Notes under the pieces: generated by a model
Databases searched by the model: none
What the model was told of the DNA's origin: nothing
What the model saw: the letters and a program-made list of their open reading frames with translations, nothing else
Part shown: in pieces, positions 1-12,059 of the stretch
Numbering within the stretch: the stretch's first letter is position 1
Layout: the number at the start of each line of letters is the position of its first letter
Origin: Begonia masoniana
Taxonomy: Eukaryota > Streptophyta > Magnoliopsida > Cucurbitales > Begoniaceae
Length of the DNA: 64,000 nt
NCBI GenBank assembly: GCA_022432975.1
Contig: CM039509.1
Span: 2,845,982-2,909,981 of the forward strand
Direction: 5' to 3'
Made by a program: the position numbers and the translations under genes

Positions 1-1
1 A

Positions 2-1935
2 CAATCATCATCTGCACAAGCATCCACTTCATCACCTCAAAGAAAAAGAAACAAAACGTCTGAAGTATGGAAACATTTTACAATGAAAGAAATTAAAATT
101 GGTGGAAAAGTAGAATCTAGAGGTCAATGCAACTATTGTATTAAAAATTATTCATATATTTCTGGTAGTTCAACTAGCACACTCCTTAGGCATTATAATA
201 AATGTCACTTAAACGAGCAAGTTAGAGACCCTACACAAAGATTGTTGAATGCTAGTGGTAGTGGCACTTTTTTATATTCACAAAATAAAATGAGAGAAGG
301 AATAACAAAACTTGTATCACAATGTGAGTTGCCTTTATCATTTACCGATAGTGATGAATTTGAAAATTTTATGAAAGAGTATGCTACTCCTAATTTTAAA
401 CGTGTGCCTAGAAGTACAACTAGAAATGATATTATTAAAATGTTAATAATATGAAAAATGAACTAATTTCATTTTTTTCAAGCGCTCCTTCAATGTCTAT
501 TTGTATCACCTCTGATTTATGGAGTGCACGTAATTCTATAGGCTATATCGTTGTAACTTCTCATTTTATTGATAACTCTCGGCAATTAAACAAAAGAATT
601 TTAGGATTTCGTAATTGTGAATATCCTCACACTGGTATTACTATTTATAAATATATTGTAACGATATTGCAAGAATATTCTATTCGAGATAGAATATTTA
701 GCCTAACACTTGATAATGCTAGTGCTAACGATGCTGCTGTTTATCATTTTAAAAATTATTTTCAATTAGATCCTACTCACGATTCTCTTTTCCACATGAG
801 ATGTATTTGTCATATTTTAAATTTAGTTGTTAAAGATGGTATGACATTTATTGCGCCTCATATTGAAATAATTAGATCCGCAATTTCTTATATAATTGGA
901 TCTAATTCGAGGCAACAAGAATATAGAGATTATTGTAAAGCTGCCCAACTTAAACCACGAAAATTAAAAACCGATGTAGATAATAGGTGGAATTCTACTT
1001 ATTTAATGTTGGAAAATGCCAAGCCATATTGGAATGTTATTTGTGCTTTTATTAATGAGAAAACACCAACTATTAATCTTGATAAATCTAGTTGTGATAT
1101 AGCTAATATATTTCTTGATTTTTTAAAACCATTTTATGATGCTACAAATGAGTGTTCGGGAATTTACTATCCCACTTCTCATCTTGTTCTCCCAATTTTT
1201 ATAAACTTAATGAGTAGTTTTGCACAATATCGACAAATAAATGAATATAGTCAAATACTTGATAAAATGGAAGCAAAATTTAAAAAATATTGGCTTGACA
1301 TTCCTTCTATTTTTTTGTATGCATGTATAATGGATCCTAGATATAAGTTAAGAGGAGTATGTCTAATGATTAATAAAATCTCTAATAATTTACAAACTAC
1401 TTCTTTATTTTCCATGGATCAAATAACACATGAAATTACTAGTTTATATTCTTCTTATGAATCTAAATATTCTACTATTAGTCGTTCACGTGTTTCTTCA
1501 CATGCTAGTTTTAGTGGTGGTGGAAATGTTGTAGGTTCACAATTGGGTGCTATTCATGATATTTGGAATCAATTAGATACGGATGTTTACTCTAGTTCTA
1601 TACGAAATGAACTAGATATTTATTTTGACACTCGATATCAATTTTCTCGTGAAGAAAACTTTGATATTTTAGATTGGTGGAAAATGTTTTCCACCACATA
1701 TCATATTCTTTCTATAATGGCACGTGATCTACTAACACCTCCGGTCTCTACCGTAGCATCGGAGTCTGCTTTTAGTGCAGGTGGACGTGTGTATGATGAA
1801 CGCCGAGGACGACTTGCACTTGATCTTGTGGAGGCACTCATTTGCATGAAGGATTGGAACGACGCCATTACGAGGAACCAACAACGAGAGGACGAAATAC
1901 TTGAAGTCTTTAAAAATTTAGATGTTGAAGATTAG
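2..1935 (+). pseudogene. hAT transposase, 5'-partial, one frameshift
   Basis: The frame is open from base 2, upstream of the ATG at 83. It reads through a BED zinc finger (SEVWKHFT, then CNYC and H-x4-H around LRHYNKCH), which binds transposon ends. At about 440-455 the frame changes: the first frame stops at 452-454 and the second starts at 451. The second part has the RNase H-like catalytic region (SDLWSARNSIGY, LTLDNASAND, CICHILNLVV, DVDNRWNSTYLML) and ends with the hAT C-terminal dimerisation segment (PVSTVASESAFSAGGRVYDERRG). Such proteins excise and reinsert hAT elements in the nucleus. One frame break probably prevents a full product unless it is a sequencing error. The N-terminus is outside the window. 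Confidence 0.85.
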
Positions 1936-2189
1936 CATTGTAATCTTAATTTTGAAGTATTTTTTGAACTTGTAATTTTTTTTTGACATTTTGCACATGA
2001 TTGACAATTAGATGGGTGCCAACCTAGTTGGGATGTGTCTAATTTGTAGTGATGCAAATGTCAAATTTATAATTAATGTTATATTTTTTATATTTTTTTC
2101 TTCCATTTTTTATAAGTAAATGTCATTTTTATATTAATTAAAGATTTTTATTATTTACACGACTATATAAAATAATATTATTTATATAA

Positions 2190-2410
2190 GATCGGCTCGT
2201 TAAGCTCGGCTCGTTAGGCTCGTTGGGCCGGCTCGGCTCGGCTCGTTAGGCTAGTGGCTCGTGAGCCGGCTCGGGTTGAAAAATTTTTAAGGTCAGCTCG
2301 TTAGGTTCGGCTCGTTGGGCTCGCCAGGCTCGTTAGGCTCGGCTCGTTAGGCTCGGCAGGCTCGGTGAGCCGGGCCTTTCCAGGCTCGGCTCAGCTCGGC
2401 TCGCTCGTTT
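2190..2410. repeat. GGCTCG-rich subterminal repeats of the hAT element
   Basis: Short imperfect copies of GGCTCGTTAGGCTCG recur through about 220 bp, ending at the terminal inverted repeat. hAT elements commonly carry clustered subterminal motifs bound by the transposase BED finger. Here that role is inferred from position only. Confidence 0.75.
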
Positions 2411-2420
2411 AACACCTCTA

Positions 2421-5400
2421 CTTGTATTTTTGTTTAAGCATTGTGAAATTATACATCTGTCTACGTATGAGATGATCTCTAACAATTATTTAATCTTGTG
2501 TTATAATTTTCTTCATAGGATGAGTGATGTGCCAAAGAAAGCCATCATACCATATTTTCTAAATCTGTGGTCAGACTATATTTTTACTTCATTTGTTCAT
2601 TTCTGATGGGGAGTAGTGAATTCTCTAACTTTAAAGGGTCATAACTTTTGTTACGAGTATCGAAATTTTTTGCAGAAGATATCAAATCGAAACTCTCGTA
2701 GAGGCCCACGACTTGTAATTGGGTAACCTCATGGCCAACCTTTCTCGGGCCCAAAATCCTAAGTTTCGGCCCTCAAACTGACAACCCAAGATTTTATCTA
2801 ATATTTCTTGCTTTATTTAATTTTATCAGAATTTCTTTAATTGTCAGTATTTATTTTGGATGTAACTCGAAATTAGGGATCTTTGGCATTATTGAAATTT
2901 CGTTTTGGAAAACTAGAATTTTCGGTTTCTCTTCGGAGATTGTTTGTTCGTTCTTTCCACATCCCGCTGCGTCAATTTCATAGGTGTTAAAGTGAAGAGC
3001 CAAGTGGAGTTTAAACCGAACAATAAAGGCATGGAAGAAGTATCCCACTTGCCATCTCTCTCAAGAGTTCCTTGGAGTACTCCTTTGTTTGAAGGTAGTC
3101 AAATCCGAAAAGTGTAATTTAGGCACTTATTACGACCAACGGGTGCTCCGCTATCCATATCTTTCCGGTCACGCCGACTTTAGACCTGAAAATTTAAAGT
3201 TGTTTAGCCAACTCTCTGAGTAAGCTACCCTGAAAATTTCAGCTAATTTGGTTCAGCCGTTTTCAAGTTACGCATTTTATAATCTGGTGCATTTTTCTAC
3301 CTAGATTCTATTTTTCTGAGTAGATTTTTCTGTTTTGCTTGGTGCGTTTTTTAGTGCCATTTTGGACCAAGTTTTTGGCACGTCAATGAGCTGTCACATA
3401 ACATGAATAACTTTTTGACAATTCAACCATCAACTTTTTTCATGTCAGCAAATTCACCTCGTCCTAAAAAAAATCCATTAAATTTGTCAAATATGCTACA
3501 CAAAACATTTTATTTTTGAATAATCCAAGCTTAGAGATCAATGACGACGGATAGGAAGCATAATTTGTTTAACAATTTGATCCCTCAACCTTTCACTCGT
3601 TACCAAATTGATTCTTATCATCACAAAAATCGTTAAATTTTTCATGTATGTCACGAACATGACATCTTATTTTTCTACCGTATGTCGTGTATGGCTCGGT
3701 GACTGCTCTTTCTCTCTCTCGATTTCCACCGCACCACCCGCCACATGTTGTAGGATTTCAATGAAAATCTCATTACAAGAATGCTCTAATTAGTCTTCAA
3801 ATTTGAAACATAAAATAGAATTTGTGATTTGAATTCAGCGAAGACGTACAAAAATACGAAACGTGACAATCTAAGAAACTTCCAAACAAAAGGAAAAAGC
3901 TTAATTATTCCTTTTGACCACAACGATTTTGAATAATAACTCATTTTGTGTCATTTTCGTTGTTTTTCATCTGCCCTTTTATTCTTTTGAAAATTATTAT
4001 TATTATTATCGTACCATTTTTGTTTTCTTGCCAATAAAAGAATTGATTATTAATTAAACTCATATTAAAAATAGTAAAAAAAAGAGAAAAAAAAATAATG
4101 AATTATCACTCCCTTTGACTAAATTTCCTCGTGAAATAATGCCGCATTATTTTTATTTACTATCCAATAAAAAGCAAATTTTTATTTCGTGGCACTCAGC
4201 GTCAGCGATGCGATCGGTAGATCATAGATTTGAATTCAAACGACTGAGTAAGACTGTTTTCGTGCCTGTGGATATACCGATCTCAATTTATTGAGAGAAA
4301 GAACATTTAAAAATGAAATCAAAACCATATAAACTTTACTTAGAAAATAAATATTATAATCATTAAAACAAATTTCGTCTAAATTTACAATATTTTATTG
4401 TTGAAAAAAGAAAAAGAAAAAAGAAAGGTAGAAATGTTTGATTTTTGTTGCCCTACGTGGGCGGCCGGTAAACCATCTAAATTTGACCGACATCTAGTCT
4501 TGTCTTTTGAATTTGTTAATAATAATAATAATAAATTATATTAGTAAATATCATTTTCATGTTCTTCATTCAATCTTTTTGTTTTAATATTTTTTTTTTC
4601 TTGAAAAAAAAATACTTTTCAATTAACCCATTTGAAGATGTGCACAAAGAATTCTTAATTAACAATTAGTTTTTAATTTCTCGTTAAAACAATAAAATAT
4701 GTTTAAGAGGGGTACGGATACGATCCGATTGCAAAAGAAAAATTAAAATTAATTTTATTTTGATTACATAAACTTACGGTCGTATTCGAACATTTTTGTC
4801 AAGGTTTTGGTCTGATTTCCGCTTAATCATATGTCGATTTTTGGTGTGGGTTGAGTTTAAATTAGATGTTGTCATCCACGGTGTGATTAGGTTCTAACAA
4901 TTTTTTGCATAAAAAACTACGAATCGAACCATGAAAAACAATTATTCTATATTAAGAATCGATCCTGATTTGCACAATGATATGATTTGAACAATAACGA
5001 GACTGAATCCGCAGTTTGAATCCAACGACATGACTATGTAATATCCATCGGTCGTTCGATCTAATTTACATTACTCTAAAAAATTGTACATATGAAATAT
5101 CACCACAAAAGTCGATTTAATTTTACCATCGTTATGTAAAACATATAGATTAGATTTAATTGACCTAACTATGAAATATCACGTGTTAGATTTAGTTTAC
5201 ACACATCTCGACAAATTTTACGGTACCGTACACAAGTTATAATAATAGTAAGTGTTACAAATTGACAACACAACGGAAAAAATACGAAATTGGACACCGA
5301 GGTTTTAACTGGTAGAATCATTTCGAGAAAAAATCACTAGCAGATAATGAAAATTTACTGTAAAAACCTAATTATGACCAGCAAATTTTGCGACTCAATC

Positions 5401-5995
5401 TTACGTGTATTTATAGAATAAAATAAAACCTTGAAAAAAATTACGAGCTCGGGTTCTAGAAACTCAATAATAAACAAGTCATATTTTAATAAACAAGTCA
5501 TATTTTAAGTGGGGCGAGATTTAGGGTAAGTTTCTGAAAATTTTAACTAATTCAATCAATGAACAGCTGTAAACTAATGCATATTTATGTGTTCTTGGAG
5601 CAAATTCTGAACTACCAAAACCCTAAAATTTTCATTCCTCATTTTGCAAATATCCATCCATGTAGTTTCCTAGTGAAAAGCGGAGAAAAAGTGGTGAAAG
5701 GGAGAGGTACAACAATGGCGGAAGAATTAAACCTCAACGAATATTTGTCTTTACGAGTCAATTACCATTTTTCCTTGCGTAAGCCATTGCAGTCAACTTA
5801 AGCGGCTTCTTCGTCTTCCTGAGTTTCTCCGTATTTCCCACCAAATTTTTCATATTAAACTATTTCCTGCGACGTTTGTACTTTTGAGAAGATTTTCTTT
5901 TCTTAATTCTGGCTTGTGTTTTTCGAAGCCAATTCGTACACGTCCATCGTGTTGTTCATCTGAACATTGGAGTTCATTTTTTTTCAGAATATGAA
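2421..5995. other. Intergenic DNA upstream of the LRR-RLK
   Basis: AT-rich DNA with no convincing gene; open frames here are short and lack recognisable motifs. About 2580-3330 is less AT-rich and contains phrases I associate with plant LTR-retrotransposon leaders (for example cataacttttgttacgag and aaaatttcagctaatttgg), so it may be an old LTR fragment. Nothing else is recognised until the repeat at 5250. The last few hundred bases must hold the promoter and 5' UTR of the receptor gene. Confidence 0.45.
5250..5515. repeat. Interspersed repeat copy 1 of an unclassified family
   Basis: This segment resembles 23600-23905. Both share cgactnnnnttacgtgtattta, then a run like aaaataaaac followed by a-rich and tcgggttct/tcgaactct words, preceded by related words with acaacggaaaaaatacgaa. 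It ends in a tandem pair of aataaacaagtcatatttt (about 5470-5507). The class (SINE, MITE or LTR piece) is unknown. Confidence 0.4.
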
Positions 5996-6046
5996 ATGAA
6001 TTTGCCCAAGTTTTCCGAGCAAGACGGGAGCGCATTTCGTTTTAGG

Positions 6047-9000
6047 ATGAAGACAGAAGAAATTAATAATCCATGGCGTCTATCGTCACTCATGTTCTTA
6101 TTTATCTTGAGTATAGGTAATAATCCGTGGAAGCTCACTTTCTTCTCCCCACTCGATTTTTATTGTCTTTTCGTTCATGGCAAAAGCTTCGGTTCTTGTT
6201 CATTGGTTGGAGCTGAATCATGCATTTATTATTGCTCTGTTCTTCTCTGGTGTTTTTAAATTCGATGTTTCGTTTATCGAGGATGATTGAGTTGACCGTT
6301 GTTTTTTAATTTATGTGTTCGGAAATTCAGGACCAGTCGTCGACGGTGATCTTCTGGATACAGACAGAAAGGTTCTTTTAGACCTAAAATCCTCACTGGA
6401 AAATCAGAATCCGGTAAATCAAGGGAGATACTCAACCTGGAATTTAGAGAACTCAAATCCATGTAGCTGGCGAGGTATAATCTGCAATTTCAATAACTCC
6501 AGGGTTACCGGAATCGATCTCTCCGACGAACTCATTTCCGGACGGTTATACGGAAACTTCTCCCTTTTAACTGAGCTCTCCTACCTCGATTTATCTGAAA
6601 ACACACTGCACGGGTCAATTCCAGATGATTTGAGTAGTTGCATAAGCCTCAGATACCTCAACCTCTCGCGTAACATTCTGCAAGGTGACCTTAACTTGTC
6701 TCATTTGATCAACTTGGAGACTCTGGATCTATCGGTGAATCGAATTGTGGGCGATCTTGAGTCCAATTTTCCTGCTATGTGCGAAAAATTAGTAGTTGCT
6801 AATTTATCTTCGAACAATTTCACTGGTCGGATTGACAAGTGTTTTGAGACTTGTTGGAATTTGAAGTACTTGGATTTGAGCTCCAATCGCTTAACTGGGG
6901 ATTTATGGGTTGGGATGGAGAAACTCTGGGAAATCTCCTTCTCCAAAAACAATCTAACCGGCGAAGTTTCACCGCTGCTTTTTACAGAGAATTGCAGCTT
7001 GAACGTGATAGACCTTTCGGAGAATAATTTCAGAGGTGAATTTCCAGGAGAGATATCGAATTGCCAGAATTTGACTAGTTTGATTATTTGGGGGAACAAT
7101 TTCACCGGGAAAATTCCGACCGAGATAGGATGGATTTCAAGCATAGAAGCTTTATATTTGGGTAACAACAATTTTTCGAGGGAAATTCCTGAGTCTCTTT
7201 TGGGCTTGTCCAAATTAGTCTTCTTGGATTTGAGCAAAAACAACTTTGGTGGAGAAATTCAAGACATTTTTGGGAAATTCAGGCAGGTAAAATTTCTTCT
7301 TCTACATGGAAATTCATATACTGGAGGGATATATAAATCTGGAATTCTCAACCTGCCTAACATTACCCGCTTAGATCTTAGTTACAACGAATTTTCAGGT
7401 CCATTGCCGGTGGAAATCTCTCAAATGAAGAGTTTGAAAATCTTGATCCTCGCCCACAATCAGTTCGCCGGAAACATTCCACCGGAAATCGGAAACTTGC
7501 AGAACCTACAAGCTCTTGATCTCTCATTCAACACGTTAAATGGCTCAATTCCAAGCAACCTTGGAAACTTGAAGTCCCTGTTGTGGTTAATGCTTGCAAA
7601 CAACTTGTTAACCGGTCGAATTCCGAGAGAATTGGGGAATTGCTCTAGCCTGCTATGGCTTAATCTGGCCAACAATCAGCTCTCTGGAGAAATTCCATCA
7701 GAACTAACAAATATAGGATTAAATGCAACGGTAACATTCGAAGAAAATCGTAGAAATGAACATTTCACAGCTGGTTCAGGTGAGTGCCTGGCAATGAAGA
7801 GATGGATTCCTGCAAATTACCCTCCTTTTAGTTTTGTCTACACACTCCTTACCAGGAAAAGTTGTCGAAACACCTGGGATCGACTGCTTAAAGGTTATGG
7901 TCTTTTTCCGATGTGTAGTCCAGGATCGTCGATGAGAACTCTCCAAATCTCGGGTTATCTTCAACTAACTGGAAATCAGATTTCTGGGGAGCTACCTTCA
8001 GGTATTGGCAAGATGCAGAATTTCAGTATGTTGCACTTAGGAAGCAACGAATTCTCAGGTAGACTCCCACCACGGATAGGCGAATTACCGCTCGTAGTCC
8101 TGAATGTCTCCGACAACAAGTTTTCAGGCGAAATTCCTTCCGAAATTGGAAACATTATATGCTTGCAGAATCTAGATTTGTCCTACAACAACTTTTCAGG
8201 CAGATTTCCTAAGAGTTTAAGCAAATTAAATGAACTGAGCAAGTTCAACATCTCATATAACCCTCTGATTTCTGGGGAAATACCTGCAACTGGGCAATTT
8301 GCAACTTTTGAAAAAGAATCCTTTCTTGGAGATCCTCTTCTGCGCCTTCCAAACTTCTTCAACATCACCCCTCCTAGAAAACCTAACGAAGATTCTGAGA
8401 ATTTGTCAAAAGATTCTTCAAGAATGACTAAAATATGGGCTCTCTCGTCTTTGGCGCTGGCTGTCATGATAGTTGCGCTAATTACAGTTACAGTGTGTTT
8501 GCTAGTGAAATATCCATCAGAAAATCGAAAATCTCATGAATCGAAATACGGCAAGCATCCAAAGGAATTTGCAGCGAGCTCTCAATATTCTTCACCATGG
8601 TTATCAGATACCGTGAAGGTGATCCAGCTTGACAAAACTTCTTTTACACATTCCGATATTCTCAAAGCCACCGACAACTTCTCCGAAAAAAAGGTCATCG
8701 GAAAAGGAGGTTTCGGGACAGTCTACAGAGGGGTTTTACGGGATGGAGACAGGTAGCTGTCAAGAAGCTTCAGAGAGGAGGAACAGAAGGTGAAAGAGAG
8801 TTCCAAGCTGAAATGAAAGTCCTTACCGGAAATGGGTTCGACTGGCCGCACCCGAATCTAGTTACACTTTATGGATGGTGTCTAGATGGATCGGAAAAGA
8901 TATTGGTATACGAATTTATGGAGGGTGGCAGTTTAGAAGATCTTATTTCAGATCGACGGAGACTAACATGGCGAAAACGCCTCGATATAGCAATCGGTGT

Positions 9001-9523
9001 AGCGCGGGCATTGGTGTTTCTTCACCACGAATGCTTCCCTCCGATTGTCCACCGTGACGTGAAAGCAAGCAACGTCATGCTAGACAAAGACGGTACGGCC
9101 CGAGTCACCGATTTCGGCTTAGCGAGAATGGTGGAGTTCGGCGATAGTCATGTAAGCACCATGGTAGCAGGAACAGTCGGGTATATAGCTCCTGAATACG
9201 GGCATACATGGAAGGCAACGACGAAGGGGGATGTCTACAGTTTTGGGGTGTTGGCTATGGAGCTCGCGACAGCGCGGCGGGCGGTAGACGGCGGGGAGGA
9301 ATGCCTGGTTGAATGGGCGAGGAGGGTGATGGGAAATGTGGAGAGAGAGGGGGTAACCGGGGCAGTGAAGCCGGTGGTGCATTTTGGGTCTGGGATAGCA
9401 GATAAGGCGGATGAAATGGGAGAGTTGCTGAGGATTGGGGTCGAATGCACGGCGGAGACGCCACAGCTTCGGCCAAACATGAAGGAGGTGCTTGCTATGT
9501 TGATCAAGGTTGCCTTTTTATGA
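6047..9523 (+). CDS. LRR receptor-like kinase, At1g74360 type, one frameshift in the kinase
   Basis: Exon 1 (ATG 6047; in-frame ATG also at 5996) encodes a hydrophobic signal peptide. A phase-1 GT-AG intron is placed at 6117-6330. Exon 2 encodes an N-cap with the CSWRGIIC motif, about 20 leucine-rich repeats broken by an island with paired cysteines (about 7770-7930), one membrane segment (about 8430-8505) and a Ser/Thr kinase: glycine loop GKGGFGTVYRG (about 8700), VAVKK (8753), HRD (9050-9058), DFG (9110-9118), APE. The residues and island match the family of Arabidopsis At1g74360, a plasma-membrane receptor kinase. At about 8745-8752, between glycine loop and catalytic lysine, one base appears missing, so the frame stops at 8754-8756 and resumes in another frame to 9523. 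The C-terminal tail is slightly short. All catalytic motifs are otherwise intact. Confidence 0.9.
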
Positions 9524-9949
9524 TTCAAATTTCTGGAAAAGAATGTGCATAACAGAAATTGTAATTAGCTTTCAATTTTTTCAACAATTTTCCTGTAAAC
9601 AAAGAAATTCTTAGTTCTTAATCTAAAAGAAGAGTTTTTTTCTTGATCTCAACGTCATGCTGTTCATCGCAGCGATTATCAGGAGGAGGAGAGTGGCATT
9701 TTGGTAGATAATTGAAAAGTTGGTGTTTAATTATTATTTTCGGCCTTTCAAGAAGTCGTAGAGTTGGACATGGGGATTCGCGAGAATAAACGAATTTCAG
9801 TGGAAAGTACGAGAAAGTCCTTCCTCGAGCTAAAGTGGATATTTAAGCTATTTCACTAGTTTTAATGGTAATTTACCTACTTCGGTTTTAGAGTTGTTTT
9901 GGTCTCGGGCTTTCTCTTCTATGGATTTCATCTGTTACTGTGGTTCCAC
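9524..9949. other. 3' flank of the receptor kinase gene
   Basis: AT-rich 3' untranslated and intergenic DNA. No gene or repeat recognised. It ends at the target site of the next hAT element. Confidence 0.5.
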
Positions 9950-10852
9950 TGGAGATGGGTACGGGCCGGTTCGGTCCGATTCTGAACCTCCAATCGAACC
10001 GGTTCGAAAAGTTTCGAGATTTTAATCTCGTCGAAATCGGTCTTGGGTGGGATCAGGACCGACCCGGGACCTAACCGAATGTCCCGGTCATGTCTAAGAT
10101 ATCTATATATTTTTTTTTTAAACAGAAAGAGACGTACACTGGTTCTGCGAAAGGCCTGTCTCCGCCTGCGGCACTGTCTCTACTCACTGCTTCTTGTAGT
10201 GGTAAGGTTTTTCCAAAATCAGGCTCTTTCAACGACGTATCGTTGTCTTCTCTTCAATCAAGAACCAGTTCTGCAACTTCGAAGAGTAGGAGATCTCTGG
10301 TTTTGAATAGGACTGATTCTGGAGAGGAAACGGCAGAAGGGCAACAGGCTGGGAATTTTCGACGGTGTTAGAGTCGTTCGTCCCCCTCGAATGACATACA
10401 AGTATGTAACATCCAATATAATGGAGACAGAAACTCGGGGGTCGGAGTTCGGCAAGGGAGACCGAAACTCACACTCGCAAGTCGGGTGTTCGGCGTTCGG
10501 AGGTCGGGTGTTCGGAAATCAGAGGTTGGGTGTTCGCACTTCGTCGTTCGAGACTCAGTTGTTCGCGACTTCTGACTTCGCGTAATCGCGTTCGCTTGGG
10601 CTATTAGGGAAAGCATTCAGCAGAGCAGAGGTCGGGAGGGGAGACTCGACTGAATCTTAAATTCGGTCATTCGATCCGGTCCCCGTTCTTCAAAATTTAG
10701 AGCTCTGGACCGAGGACTGGACCGACGGACCACGGTTCCAGGGGCCTCGGACCAAGGACCGGAACGTGGTCCATCACCCATGGACCGAACCCGGACCAAA
10801 ACCGCCGATCTAGTCCGATTTTTAGTCAGCAATCCGGTACTGCCCACCCCTA
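9950..10852. mobile_element. Non-autonomous hAT element, 903 bp
   Basis: The left end is TGGAGATGGGTACGGGCCGG. The right end read on the minus strand is TAGGGGTGGGCAGTACCGG. The two match at TRGRGRTGGG, the same terminus as the element at 41523-54394. Flanking 8-mers are ggttccac (9942-9949) and ttttccac (10853-10860), identical at 6 of 8, fitting an aged hAT target duplication. The subterminal parts are rich in GGTTCGG/CCGGACC words. There is no transposase, so it would need one in trans. Internal material (10090-10620) differs from the ends and may be captured DNA. Confidence 0.75.
10430..10560 (+). repeat. Degenerate GTCGGGTGTTCGG repeats inside the hAT element
   Basis: Words such as gtcggagttcgg, gtcgggtgttcgg, ggtcgggtgttcgg and gttgggtgttcg recur at 10-25 bp spacing. 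This looks like local amplification within the element. No function is evident. Confidence 0.5.
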
Positions 10853-10860
10853 TTTTCCAC

Positions 10861-12059
10861 CCTTGTAATAGCATGACAGATCAAAACAGGACTTTTTAAA
10901 TGGAAAAAATGTGAGCTTTACTAATGCAAACTGGAAATGTTCTGGATTTTCTGGCGTTTTTATTCTTGTTTTTCGATATTTTCCATGAATTATCTGTTCA
11001 TAGTTGTTCTGTAAATAATTTATAAGAATAAAAAAGAAGAGAAAATCTAGAGACTAGAGCTTTGCAATGGTGGGGACTAGGGACCCACGCCATTTCTTAC
11101 ATCACCTCAAAAATTCCTAAAACAATCGTAAATGAGAAAGAGACGGAGAAGATGGGGGGAGACTATACAACTTTCACGTCTCTTCTCCAGTAAGTTTCTT
11201 TCTTTTTTCTATTGCTTTGCTTATCTGGATTCTGGGATCTCTCTCTCTCTCTCTCTCTAACAAAATCTTCCGAGAGAGAGAGATGGCCCATTAGATCCAA
11301 AACTCTGCATTTTCATCTTCTTTTTGCGTCCTTTACTCTCTTTTCAAACCGCCCACTTTGCTGTTGCAGCTCCTCGTTGCGTCGCCATTGTTTGTTTATT
11401 GATCCAGAGCGAGCCATGAATGGAGTCGGCGAAGAATGTTTCTCTAATTTGTGCGATTTAAGGTGAATTTATGGATTTTATTTTCTTTTTTTGCTTTTTT
11501 TCATCTGTCATTTTGCTGTTCTCTGTGTTTCTCTTGCTTTTACTGTTTGATAAGGTTTTTTCTACGGGGATTCCGATCAAAGGTCTGATTTTTCTAACTC
11601 TTTCTTTTTGAATTTCAACGTATTCTAATTTTGTCAAAATCTCTGGAAATTCTGTCTCGTTTTGTATGTTTTTGATTTATTTACTGCTTTACTGTGATTC
11701 ATTCTCTCTCTGCTGATTTGGTACAGAAAAATATCCTCTCCGATTGGATAAAACAAAATTCTCTGGACTCTGTCAATGGTGGAAAAACTGATATTTTTGG
11801 ATTCTTTTCAGCCCCTGAATCTTCTTGCATTATTGTTCAATTCTAATTTCCAATATATTTGAATCTAATCCTCTCGTCGGACACTTGCTTTTCGGTTTTC
11901 TGTTAGCATTAGTATGATTTGGGTTAGAAAAATCGAAGAATTTTGTGGAGATTTGCTCAACGATTCACCTGTAAATTCTCATACTCAGGTTTCTCGACGT
12001 ATTGAACCGGTAAATACGAGTATCTTGAAGTGGAACTTGCAATTATGGCATTGCTGGGA
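10861..12059 (+). promoter_or_regulatory. Upstream region and 5' leader of the DUF863 gene
   Basis: The region holds a CT-rich stretch (tctctctctctctctctct at about 11230-11260), common in plant 5' UTRs, and a short upstream frame from ATG 11416 to a stop at 11464-11466. A good splice donor (ag/gtgaat) lies at 11462/11463 and candidate acceptors at about 11726, 11810 and 11988, so a 5' UTR intron is likely. No transcription start was identified with certainty. Confidence 0.45.

Larger units (their letters stand above)
1..2420 (+). mobile_element. hAT DNA transposon, 3' part (left end outside window)
   Basis: The block holds a hAT-type transposase (2-1935), an AT-rich 3' stretch, a GGCTCG-rich subterminal region (about 2190-2410) and a right end. 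Read on the minus strand, that end starts TAGAGGTGTTAAACGAGCG, a typical plant hAT terminus of the TAGRGGTG type. The last element base is placed at 2420, so the 8-bp target duplication would be cttgtatt at 2421-2428; its partner lies left of the window. Family assignment is firm from the transposase; the exact end is inferred from the motif. Confidence 0.8.

Noticed and set aside
4690..5060. Another hAT end at ggggtacggatacgatccg
   Set aside because: Resembles a terminus but no partner end or target duplication was found.
6701..7243. 180-codon minus frame inside the receptor gene
   Set aside because: Antisense shadow of the leucine-rich repeat codons.
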